From Cytophagales bacterium (GTDB taxonomy: Bacteria; Bacteroidota; Bacteroidia; Cytophagales; Spirosomataceae): a DNA stretch of 13,101 nt. Location of the stretch: contig JABMMK010000130.1 in assembly GCA_013205605.1 (NCBI GenBank), forward strand, positions 1 through 13,101, in the 5' to 3' direction. A program made the translations under genes and the position numbers. Shown one piece after another: positions 6,449 to 13,101 of the stretch (position 1 is its first letter; every line of letters begins with the position of its first letter). The notes under the pieces are model-generated. The model was not told the origin of the DNA. It ran no database searches and was given only the letters and a program-made list of their open reading frames with translations.

Positions 6449-6791
6449 ATGATAATTTAGATAGAACAGCTTTGAAAGCATCAGGATGATTCATGGCTAA
6501 ATCTGCGAGTACTTTACGATTTAACGTCATACCTGACTTGTTATATTTACCCATGAAAGCTGAATAGGATAAACCTTCTTGTCTTGCTGCAGCATTAATA
6601 CGCTGAATCCAAAGTCCGCGAAAATCTCTCTTCTTAACTTTACGATCGCGATATGCATATTGCAAACCTTTTTCTACTTTGTTTTTAGCGACTGTCCAAA
6701 CATTCTTTCCTCTTCCGAAAAAACCTTTCGCTAATTTTAAAATCTTTTTCCTCCTAGCTCTTGAAGCTACATGATTGACACTACGTGGCAT
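6447..6791 (-). CDS. rplT: 50S ribosomal protein L20
   Basis: Full-length 114-residue L20, ATG start, of normal length for bacteria. It is a large-subunit assembly protein that binds 23S rRNA early. The basic N-terminal extension (RARRKKILKLAKGFFGRGKN, 11-30) penetrates the rRNA. The globular part carries YAYRDRKVKKRDFRGLWIQR (45-64), INAAARQEGLSYSAFMG and LNRKVLADLAM. It is the last gene of the thrS-infC-rpmI-rplT cluster and ends in the terminator. In E. coli and Bacillus, L20 represses its own operon by binding a leader RNA that mimics its rRNA site. A structured spacer just before this gene (6809-6849) could serve that purpose here. Confidence 0.98.
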   Translation of the reverse strand: MPRSVNHVASRARRKKILKLAKGFFGRGKNVWTVAKNKVEKGLQYAYRDRKVKKRDFRGLWIQRINAAARQEGLSYSAFMGKYNKSGMTLNRKVLADLAMNHPDAFKAVLSKLS

Positions 6792-6808
6792 AACTAAATT
6801 TGTTTTTT

Positions 6809-6849
6809 GAATTCAGGCGGCTCATTATGAACACTTTTTGCCTTAATTC
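6809..6849 (-). promoter_or_regulatory. Two-stem RNA structure in the rpmI-rplT spacer (candidate L20 autoregulatory element)
   Basis: In the minus-strand transcript GAAUUAAGGC (6849-6840) pairs with GCCUGAAUUC (6818-6809), 9 of 10 bases. Nested inside is a small hairpin GUUCA-UAA-UGAGC (6832-6820) with five pairs, one of them a G-U. It is joined by an A-rich 7-base linker on one side and a single C on the other. The outer stem ends 17 bases before the rplT ATG. No U run follows, so it is not an intrinsic terminator. The location suits translational control of rplT by L20; this is inference from structure and context. Confidence 0.5.
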
Positions 6850-6874
6850 TGGTTGAACAATAACTAAAAACTGA

Positions 6875-7072
6875 TTATTTAAGTCCTAATAATAAACTTA
6901 CACGACCCATATCAGAAGGGGAAACTAAAGTAGCATGAACTAAATTACGCTTTTGTTTAGTTGTTTTTTTTGTCAGGATATGGCTATGAAAAGCGTGTTT
7001 ACGCTTTATCTTTCCAGTTCCTGTAACTTTGAAACGCTTTTTTGCTCCAGAGTTGGTTTTAATTTTTGGCAT
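6875..7072 (-). CDS. rpmI: 50S ribosomal protein L35
   Basis: A 65-residue basic protein starting at ATG 7070-7072 (MPKIKTNSGAKKRFKVTGTG), the invariant L35 N-terminus. It continues with KIKRKHAFHSHILTKKTTKQ (21-40) and ends in a VSPSDMGRVSLLLGLK-type tail. It is a component of the large ribosomal subunit. The reading frame stays open for 21 further codons upstream to another ATG at 7135, but that extension (hydrophobic, Phe-rich) is unlike L35, so the internal ATG is taken as the start. It lies between infC (75 bases upstream) and rplT (83 bases downstream). Confidence 0.97.
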   Translation of the reverse strand: MPKIKTNSGAKKRFKVTGTGKIKRKHAFHSHILTKKTTKQKRNLVHATLVSPSDMGRVSLLLGLK

Positions 7073-7104
7073 TCTATTATGTATTAAATGTAAAAATTGG
7101 AATG

Positions 7105-7112
7105 CAAAAGTA
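7105..7112 (-). promoter_or_regulatory. Possible internal promoter box before rpmI
   Basis: TACTTTTG on the minus strand matches TAnnTTTG in full and lies 32 bases before the rpmI ATG, in the infC-rpmI spacer. No -33 box is seen. It could let rpmI and rplT be made in excess over infC, as happens in other bacteria through internal promoters, but chance is a fair alternative. Confidence 0.25.
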
Positions 7113-7147
7113 AAAAAATTACCTTGAAATTCCACTATATGAAAAAC

Positions 7148-7708
7148 TTATTTTTTTTGAGCTTTGGGAGTAAATATGATACTCATTCGCTTCCCTTCTA
7201 ATTTTGGCATATCATCGGGTTTACCCACCTCTTCAAGTCCCTTTGCAAAATTCAATAATAGCATTTCTCCTCTTTCTTTAAATACAATGGTCCTGCCTAC
7301 AAAATGCACATAAGCCTTAACCTTAGCACCTTCTTTTAGAAAATTAACCGCATGTTTTAATTTGAAATTAAAATCATGTTCATCCGTGTTAGGGCCGAAA
7401 CGAATTTCTTTGATGACCGTTTTGGTTGCATTAGCCTTAATTTCCTTTTGCTTTTTCTTTTGATCATACTTGAATTTTGCATAATCAATAACTTTGCAGA
7501 CTGGGGGCACAGCATTTGGGGAGATTTCAACTAAATCTAAACTTTGTGCTTCTGCAAGTTCAATAGCTTTAGAGAACGGATATACTCCTTGTTCAATATT
7601 TTCTCCTACTAATCTAACTTCTTCTACTCCGCGAATTAATTGATTAATTCGATAAGGTTCTTCTTCTCTTCTATTTCCTCGGTAATTGTTATTGGGGCGT
7701 AAAGCCAT
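7148..7708 (-). CDS. infC: Translation initiation factor IF-3
   Basis: Full-length 186-residue IF-3. It binds the 30S subunit, prevents premature 50S joining and monitors start codon and initiator tRNA. The N-domain includes YRINQLIRGVEEVRLVGENI (19-38) and LDLVEISPNAVPPVCKVIDY (57-76), the family signature. A Lys-rich linker helix (about 78-95) leads to the C-domain with KEIRFGPNTDEHDFNFKLKH (99-118), FLKEGAKVKAYVHFVGR (123-139) and the closing KRMSIIFTPK. The start is ATG (7706-7708), unlike the autoregulatory AUU of E. coli infC, so discrimination against its own start codon is not expected here. About 107 bases separate it from thrS, enough for its own promoter. Confidence 0.97.
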   Translation of the reverse strand: MALRPNNNYRGNRREEEPYRINQLIRGVEEVRLVGENIEQGVYPFSKAIELAEAQSLDLVEISPNAVPPVCKVIDYAKFKYDQKKKQKEIKANATKTVIKEIRFGPNTDEHDFNFKLKHAVNFLKEGAKVKAYVHFVGRTIVFKERGEMLLLNFAKGLEEVGKPDDMPKLEGKRMSIIFTPKAQKK

Positions 7709-7747
7709 AAATTATTGTTTATTTTTAATGTTTAATTAAATCAATTC

Positions 7748-7779
7748 GAAATTTAGTTCAAAAATCACGTATTTACAAA
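7748..7779 (-). promoter_or_regulatory. Candidate promoter of infC-rpmI-rplT
   Basis: On the minus strand TTTG (7779-7776) is followed after 20 bases by TAAATTTC (7755-7748), one base off the -7 consensus TAnnTTTG. This is a fitting -33/-7 arrangement for Bacteroidota. A start of transcription near 7741 would leave a leader of about 33 bases. It lies in the thrS-infC spacer and would allow infC, rpmI and rplT expression independent of thrS. Confidence 0.4.
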
Positions 7780-7815
7780 CTTCTACCTAGTATCCTGGGT
7801 AAAATAACTAAATTA

Positions 7816-9756
7816 TCAATTTTCATAAGTTAGTTGGCTCATTTCTTCCTGAGCCAAATTCATAAATGCTTCGATAGTCATTGTACCTAAATCTCCTTGA
7901 TTCTTTTTTCTTACGCTGATCATTCCCTCTGCTTGTTCTTTATCTCCTACAATGATCATAAATGGAACTTTATTAACTTCCGCATCACGTATTTTTCTGC
8001 CTATTTTTTCATCACGATGATCTACATACCCGCGTAAATCTTTTTCTTGAAGCCTTAAATAAATCTCATTGGCATAATCTTCATATTTTTCAGAAATAGG
8101 CAAAACGGCTAATTGATCCGGAGAAAGCCATAATGGGAAATTACCTGCTGTATTTTCTATTAAAATAGCTACAAATCTCTCAATAGAACCAAAAGGAGCT
8201 CTATGGATCATGACAGGCCTATGCTTCTGATTATCTGATCCTGTATATTCTAGTTCAAATCGTTGGGGTAATTGGTAATCTACTTGAATAGTACCTAATT
8301 GCCATTTTCTACCTAAAGCATCTTTAACCATGAAATCTAGTTTAGGACCATAAAATGCTGCTTCACCATATTCGATCGTAGTAGGTAATCCTTTTTCCTT
8401 GGCTGATTTAATAATGGATTCTTCAGCTCGATTCCAATCTTCATCATTTCCTATATATTTTTCTCTGTTAACCTTATCCCTTAAAGATATTTGAGCAGAA
8501 TATTGATCAAAACCTAGTGCCTTAAACACGTACAAAACTAAGTCAATCACCTTCATAAACTCATCTTCTACTTGATCTGGCCGACAAAAAATATGAGCAT
8601 CATCCTGTGTAAATCCCCTTACGCGAGTCAATCCATGTAATTCACCTGATTGTTCATACCGATAAACCGTACCAAATTCTGCAAAACGCAGAGGCAAATC
8701 TTTATAACTTCTTGGCTTAGTCTTATAAATCTCACAATGATGCGGGCAATTCATCGGCTTTAGAAAAAACTCTTCATTTTCATCTGGCGTATGAATAGGC
8801 TGGAATGAATCCTTGCCATATTTAGCATAATGTCCTGACGTCACATAAAGTTCTTTACTAGCTATGTGCGGTGTAATTACGGGTGAATATCCCGCTCGAA
8901 CTTGAGCTCTTCTTAAAAAATTCTCTAATCTTTCACGTAAAATAGTGCCTTTAGGAAGCCATAATGGCAAGCCTAGGCCAACCTTTTCTGAAAAAGCGAA
9001 TAATTCAAGCTCCTTGCCTAATTTTCTATGATCACGCTTTTTTGCTTCTTCTAGCAAAGTCATATACTCATCAAGTTCCTTTGCCTTTGGAAAGGTGATC
9101 GCATAAATACGCGTCATTTGCTTTCGTTTTTCATCTCCACGCCAATAGGCTCCAGCCACACTTAAAACCTTAACAGCTTTAATAAAACTAGTGCTTGGAA
9201 TATGAGGACCTTTACACAAATCAGTAAAATTCCCTTGAGAATAAAAAGTAATATCCCCATCAGTTAAGCCTTCCAAAAGCTCTAGCTTATACTCATCATT
9301 CTTCAATGTGAAATATTGAACTGCGTCTTTTTTTGAAATTTCTTTTCGAACATAATCTAGCTTCAAACGAGCTAACTCGAGCATTTTATCTTCTATTGCC
9401 TTAAAATGTTCTTGGCCAAATTCTTGATCCCCTAAGTCAATATCATAATAGAACCCATTTTCAATCGCAGGACCAATACCAAACTTAGTTCCCGGATATA
9501 AAAATTCGATGGCCTCAGCTAATAAATGTGCTGATGAATGCCAAAAGGTTTTTTTTCCTTCAACATCATTCCAAGTAAGTAATTGCAAATTAGAATCTAG
9601 GAGAATAGGAGTGGAGGAATCAACAACTTGATCATTTAATTTGGCTGCTAACACATTACGTGCTAACCCTTCTGATATACTTAATGCAATATCCATCGGT
9701 GTAATCCCTTTTGAATATTCTTTAATTTGTCCGTCTGGAAAAATAATTTTAATCAT
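7816..9756 (-). CDS. thrS: Threonyl-tRNA synthetase
   Basis: Full-length 646-residue class II synthetase, ATG start, that charges tRNA-Thr. Domains in order: TGS (1-61); editing domain with HSSAH (73-77) and TDLCKGPH (178-185), whose H73, H77, C181 and H185 clear Ser-tRNA; catalytic core from about 245; and an anticodon-binding domain from about 545. Zinc ligands that select threonine are C337 (MNCPHH), H388 (DDAHIFC) and H518 (MIHRAPFGS). Class II motif 2 is FRYEQSGELHGLTRVRGF-like (about 361-382, here VYRYEQSGELHGLTRVRGF) and motif 3 is the GSIERF stretch (523-528). The editing site is intact, as expected for bacteria. It lies upstream of infC, the usual arrangement in many bacteria. Confidence 0.98.
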   Translation of the reverse strand: MIKIIFPDGQIKEYSKGITPMDIALSISEGLARNVLAAKLNDQVVDSSTPILLDSNLQLLTWNDVEGKKTFWHSSAHLLAEAIEFLYPGTKFGIGPAIENGFYYDIDLGDQEFGQEHFKAIEDKMLELARLKLDYVRKEISKKDAVQYFTLKNDEYKLELLEGLTDGDITFYSQGNFTDLCKGPHIPSTSFIKAVKVLSVAGAYWRGDEKRKQMTRIYAITFPKAKELDEYMTLLEEAKKRDHRKLGKELELFAFSEKVGLGLPLWLPKGTILRERLENFLRRAQVRAGYSPVITPHIASKELYVTSGHYAKYGKDSFQPIHTPDENEEFFLKPMNCPHHCEIYKTKPRSYKDLPLRFAEFGTVYRYEQSGELHGLTRVRGFTQDDAHIFCRPDQVEDEFMKVIDLVLYVFKALGFDQYSAQISLRDKVNREKYIGNDEDWNRAEESIIKSAKEKGLPTTIEYGEAAFYGPKLDFMVKDALGRKWQLGTIQVDYQLPQRFELEYTGSDNQKHRPVMIHRAPFGSIERFVAILIENTAGNFPLWLSPDQLAVLPISEKYEDYANEIYLRLQEKDLRGYVDHRDEKIGRKIRDAEVNKVPFMIIVGDKEQAEGMISVRKKNQGDLGTMTIEAFMNLAQEEMSQLTYEN

Positions 9757-9779
9757 CCTATCTAATTTTACGCAAGTTA

Positions 9780-9787
9780 CAAATTTA
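9780..9787 (-). promoter_or_regulatory. Candidate -7 promoter box of thrS
   Basis: The minus strand reads TAAATTTG, a full match to TAnnTTTG, 23 bases before the thrS ATG and 10 bases after the stop of the TPR gene. No TTG -33 box is present at the usual distance. If used, the thrS leader would be only about 16 bases, leaving no room for a T-box or an E. coli-type thrS operator. Confidence 0.4.
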
Positions 9788-9797
9788 CCCCCAAAAA

Positions 9798-10889
9798 TTA
9801 AGGCTTAATCGTCATTAAAGAATCTTTGGCCACTAAGTTGGTATCCATTGAAATCCCAAAATACTTCATTTTCAATTGATAAAACCTACCATCATTTTTC
9901 AAAACCAATTGAGCTGAATCCATCATTAATTTATAGCGGATTTTATCTCCCAAGTATAAATAACACTTTGATTTTAAAAATGAAACATCAATAAAAAATT
10001 CTAAATCCGGCTTGATTTTATTAAAATACAATAATGCTAATTCGTAATTTCTATGATCCATATAAAACTTTCCTATCTCTAAATATAAAGAATCGTTGTG
10101 CTCAAATAGATTAGCCACCTTCTGATACGTTAATTCTGCTATTTTAAATTGGTTTATTTTATTTAAAAATCTAGCCCAGCAACGAAGTAGATGTGGGTCA
10201 TAAGGATATTGATTGATTAATTGCAACAATTGATTTTGGTACAAATATTTAGACGTATAATCCATGGCATTTTCAAAATAAAATCTTTGTAATCTAATAT
10301 CTTGGATGTTTTTTTGACCAATTTCATTGATTAAAGTAGGATTTGAAATTCTGTTAACTGCACATGAATTTTTTAAAATAGAAAAATAAATCTGATCCGT
10401 TCTAGGTAATTCATTTATTCGAATTTGGTTTAAATAATAAGTAGCTGATGTATAGTTATTAAGTTTAATTGAAACTTCAGCCAATAGAAATAAAACCAAC
10501 GTTTGTTTATTTTCATTTGACTTAATCAAATTAAAATAATTTAATGCGCGGGTATAATTTTCTAAATTCAATGCAATTTGCCCGGCCAACAATATATATT
10601 CAAAGTCCCTAGGAGAGGACTTGAGCGACTGCTGAATATCTGCATTAGCTTTTATATACTGTCGAGATTCAAATAAATAGTTAGCTCGCAAGTAATATAC
10701 ATGTGAAGATGAACCATCTTCAATCATTTGATTTAAATAGGAAATCACTTTTTGATTCTGTCCTTTCTCAGAACTTAATAGAGAATAAATATATTTTTGG
10801 TCAGGAATGATTTCACCTTTAAAATCCTGCGTGGTTTCACAAGAAATAATACAAAAGATGACAAAAATTAGTAGGAATTTCTTCTTCAT
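9798..10889 (-). CDS. TPR-repeat lipoprotein
   Basis: A 363-residue predicted lipoprotein. The N-terminus MKKKFLLIFVIFCIISCETT has a basic head, a hydrophobic core and a lipobox IISC with the lipid-carrying cysteine at C17. The mature part is made of helical tandem repeats of the TPR kind: for example, segments starting near 55-90 (YYLRANYLFESRQYIKANAD), 93-125 (FEYILLAGQIALNLENYTRA), 128-160 and 265-300 (LYLEIGKFYMDHRNYELALL). Such proteins usually act as scaffolds for envelope complexes; the specific partner is unknown. The ATG overlaps the stop of the upstream barrel gene by one base (TAATG), so the two are probably translationally coupled and act together. No enzymatic motif is seen. Confidence 0.88.
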   Translation of the reverse strand: MKKKFLLIFVIFCIISCETTQDFKGEIIPDQKYIYSLLSSEKGQNQKVISYLNQMIEDGSSSHVYYLRANYLFESRQYIKANADIQQSLKSSPRDFEYILLAGQIALNLENYTRALNYFNLIKSNENKQTLVLFLLAEVSIKLNNYTSATYYLNQIRINELPRTDQIYFSILKNSCAVNRISNPTLINEIGQKNIQDIRLQRFYFENAMDYTSKYLYQNQLLQLINQYPYDPHLLRCWARFLNKINQFKIAELTYQKVANLFEHNDSLYLEIGKFYMDHRNYELALLYFNKIKPDLEFFIDVSFLKSKCYLYLGDKIRYKLMMDSAQLVLKNDGRFYQLKMKYFGISMDTNLVAKDSLMTIKP

Positions 10890-13101
10890 TAAAAACCTAA
10901 ATCTAAAACTAATGGATAAAACTCAAATTGATTTAATCGAGGCTTATATAAAAGTCTAATTCCTAGTTCAAAACCTTGAGAAAAACGTAGCGCATGAAAG
11001 TTAGAAGAAACATCTAGGCCAATAGATTCATATGATTTATTCAAATTCAACTTAGTTAAATCAGGAACTCCTTGGCTTAAATCCATGAAAATATTTCCTT
11101 TAAATCGAGTAAAATACAATAAGCGTCCCAATTTAATAGACGTATTTGCGATCGGGAATTTATAATCTAATGACAAATTTATCCACCTCTGATTGACTTC
11201 ATAAAGATATCCTCGAGTAAACACAAAAGGACTATTGAAATTATAATTACCCTTCATTTCTTGTTGGAATGATGCTTTGATCAAAAATCCATGATTTTTA
11301 AAAAAACCTGGTAAATAAATTTTTGCTTGAATTCCCCATAATTCGGATTGAAGAGATTGCTTGAATGGCATTCCATTCCAATAGAGATTCAATTGATAAC
11401 CTAATTTAGACTGAAGATCCCAAAGAGATTTATTTAATAATTTAGAATAATTGATTTGATAGATCATGGAAGAATAGGTCCCATCAAAGGCTTCTGATTT
11501 ATATCGCAAGGGAAGATTATAGCCGTCAACTTTAAATATCGAATAAGTACTTGACACATATAATTGTTCTTGGAACGCTCCACGAGTAAGAAACAATGGA
11601 ATCCTAATGCCAATATCCATTTTGGTTTGGTTCCATTGATCCGACCTTAAACTATCCAAAGGACTTTTTTTATCAATGTAAAGAGATGTATTTCGAGGAC
11701 CTTGCTGGAGAGAAAAATCGACCACTGGAAACCAACCTTGATACGAAGCTCGGATGTATTTGGTTCCTGTTTGCTCACTAGCATCATAGATAAAACCTAA
11801 TCCCAATTGAAGCGTATTAGTCAAGTTTTTTGATAAAAGACCTAAATCCAATTTATTGAATTGCGAATTAATTAAGGGACCCCAAGCGTATGGGTTAATT
11901 AAATTCCAACGACTATAAGTAGAAACCTTAAAGTTTTCTTGTTTAAACTCGCGAGGAGCTACAACTGATTGATCATTTAAATCAATCGAGTGAGATTCAT
12001 TTAAGCTTCCTACACTAATTTGATTACCCGTTGCGGAATACTTAGAAAATACATAGGGCTCTGTTGGTACGTTTGAAAAAGATATAGAATAAGCGCCAAA
12101 ATTTGTACTAGTAACATAGGCGATTGAATTGTCCTTAAAATTCCAACGGGCTAATTGGTCCACTTGGCCAACGGGCAAGTTGAAATACACATAATCATCA
12201 TGTAAAAAACTAGCAGCAATATTATTTGAACCAAAATCACGTTTGGCAATCACTTGCTTTAACAAATAATTATAAATAACTATTTGTTTGTGACCATTAT
12301 GAAGTGAAATGAAGGACAATAATCCACCTGAAGATATTCTGGGTTGAATTACCTGAGTCGACGAATTAAAATATAGACTGTCACTTAAAACTTTAGTTTC
12401 CCTCTCATAAATTTTTAGAAAAGATTCTCCATTATTCTGCAATTCTAAATAAGATACGTACTTAGAATCAGGGCTAATACTTGGGCATATTGCCTTTTTA
12501 TTTGTCGTCCATGTCGACTTTAAATTATGTTTGAAATCATAAAAAACTAATTTAGTATGTTGTTTTTGCGTATACCTAGGATGATATACTATTTCCGACC
12601 AAACAACAAATTGATCAGAAGCAGATAGCATATTACTCGGATAGGCAGGACCAATCAAGCACAATTTCCGTTCTTTGAAATTTTCAATTTCGACTAATGA
12701 AGGAATTTCTTGAAAGCCTGATTTAATTGCGATGACTTTCCCATGCCCAATATTTTGAGGGAAATCATAGGTTGTAAATCCACTTTTTATTTTTGGAGAA
12801 ATAATCGAATATGAGGAATCAAGACCTTTTTTTTGAATTGTATCCAATTGTTTTTGTAAAAGCTGCTCAACGTATCGATCAATATTAAACCAAAATTCCT
12901 TTTTTACTTGTTTAGAAAATGAAAATAGGCCAGGTTTATTTAAGGTATTTTGCCATAAATAATCAATCTCATTAAATCCCTTTTGTGATGATAATTTATG
13001 TGTAATAAATTGGCCAAAAACATAGTGATTAGGCATATTTTCCCTAAAATTCTTAGACATTAACTTACTGTAACTTGGCACACCGAACTGCGATAAATAG
13101 G
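10889..13101 (-). CDS. WD40-like propeller / outer-membrane beta-barrel protein, 5'-truncated by the window edge
   Basis: The frame is open to the right edge: before the GTG at 13079-13081 it reads YLSQFG without a stop, so the GTG is probably an internal valine and the true start lies outside. At least 736 residues are visible. Counting from that valine, residues 1-90 are helical (SKLMSKNFRENMPNHYVFGQ). About 110-370 looks like a beta-propeller with a PD40/TolB-type motif SISPDSKYVSYLE (201-213). From about 390 to the end alternating hydrophobic strands rich in Tyr, Gly and Asn suggest an outer-membrane barrel, ending in a terminal Phe (PLVLDLGF). This layout resembles large Bacteroidota envelope proteins whose missing N-terminal part is often a metallopeptidase-like (peptidase MA) domain; that part is inference. 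The TPR lipoprotein follows with a one-base overlap. Confidence 0.8.
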   Translation of the reverse strand, partial: YLSQFGVPSYSKLMSKNFRENMPNHYVFGQFITHKLSSQKGFNEIDYLWQNTLNKPGLFSFSKQVKKEFWFNIDRYVEQLLQKQLDTIQKKGLDSSYSIISPKIKSGFTTYDFPQNIGHGKVIAIKSGFQEIPSLVEIENFKERKLCLIGPAYPSNMLSASDQFVVWSEIVYHPRYTQKQHTKLVFYDFKHNLKSTWTTNKKAICPSISPDSKYVSYLELQNNGESFLKIYERETKVLSDSLYFNSSTQVIQPRISSGGLLSFISLHNGHKQIVIYNYLLKQVIAKRDFGSNNIAASFLHDDYVYFNLPVGQVDQLARWNFKDNSIAYVTSTNFGAYSISFSNVPTEPYVFSKYSATGNQISVGSLNESHSIDLNDQSVVAPREFKQENFKVSTYSRWNLINPYAWGPLINSQFNKLDLGLLSKNLTNTLQLGLGFIYDASEQTGTKYIRASYQGWFPVVDFSLQQGPRNTSLYIDKKSPLDSLRSDQWNQTKMDIGIRIPLFLTRGAFQEQLYVSSTYSIFKVDGYNLPLRYKSEAFDGTYSSMIYQINYSKLLNKSLWDLQSKLGYQLNLYWNGMPFKQSLQSELWGIQAKIYLPGFFKNHGFLIKASFQQEMKGNYNFNSPFVFTRGYLYEVNQRWINLSLDYKFPIANTSIKLGRLLYFTRFKGNIFMDLSQGVPDLTKLNLNKSYESIGLDVSSNFHALRFSQGFELGIRLLYKPRLNQFEFYPLVLDLGF

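Noticed and set aside
6809..6849. Intrinsic terminator between rpmI and rplT
   Set aside because: No T run follows the 3' arm on either strand, and rplT needs to be transcribed through it.
7073..7135. N-terminal extension of L35 starting at an upstream ATG (21 extra residues)
   Set aside because: The extension is hydrophobic and Phe-rich, unlike any L35. The internal MPKIKTNSG start is the invariant L35 N-terminus.
7784..7799. Short hairpin ACCCAG...CTAGGT in the thrS-infC spacer as a terminator
   Set aside because: Only 5 of 6 bases pair, the loop is short, and no U run follows on the minus strand.
13079..13081. GTG as the start codon of the barrel gene
   Set aside because: The frame remains open upstream to the edge (YLSQFG), and the protein would begin without a signal peptide, which an outer-membrane protein needs. 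The gene is therefore treated as truncated by the window.

Overview
The window looks like chromosomal DNA of a low-GC member of the Bacteroidota, in the Cytophagales/Flavobacteriales sense; I cannot place it further. Four things support this. The gene order thrS-infC-rpmI-rplT is common in the phylum. Start codons are preceded by A/T-rich sequence with no Shine-Dalgarno motif. Several gene starts are preceded by a box matching the Bacteroidota -7 consensus TAnnTTTG. The right end carries a lipoprotein/TPR gene and a WD40-like outer-membrane barrel gene of a style frequent in this phylum. No tRNA, rRNA, CRISPR array, insertion sequence or phage gene was seen. No gap between genes exceeds about 150 bases.

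Left part (1-1349, minus strand). The first 90 codons of an alpha-amylase-type (GH13) gene run off the left edge. Upstream of it lies a membrane di-iron desaturase that resembles the eukaryotic dihydroceramide (sphingolipid) delta-4 desaturase DES1/DEGS1 over its whole length, including the N-terminal signature. Divergently from it, on the plus strand, stands dnaK (1500-3386). A short perfect inverted repeat lies in the shared upstream region, and a strong terminator follows dnaK.

Middle (3438-6380, minus strand). Three tightly packed genes converge on dnaK: a NifS/IscS-like cysteine desulfurase, an XdhC/CoxI-family protein and a DUF3050 heme-oxygenase-fold protein. The first two overlap by 4 bases and the last two are 1 base apart, so they probably form one transcript. 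In Rhodobacter capsulatus, XdhC works with the cysteine desulfurase NifS4 to sulfurate molybdenum cofactor. The pair here may do the same, with the DUF3050 protein as an unassigned partner.

Right-centre (6447-9756, minus strand). The translation cluster thrS-infC-rpmI-rplT ends at a strong terminator between rplT and the desulfurase gene. The rpmI-rplT spacer holds a two-stem RNA structure just before rplT that could be an L20 autoregulatory site.

Right end (9798-13101, minus strand). A partial gene for a large envelope protein (WD40-like propeller plus predicted outer-membrane beta-barrel) is followed, through a TAATG stop/start overlap, by a TPR lipoprotein. The two probably act together in the cell envelope. 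The barrel gene has no start codon that must be its own inside the window and continues past the right edge.
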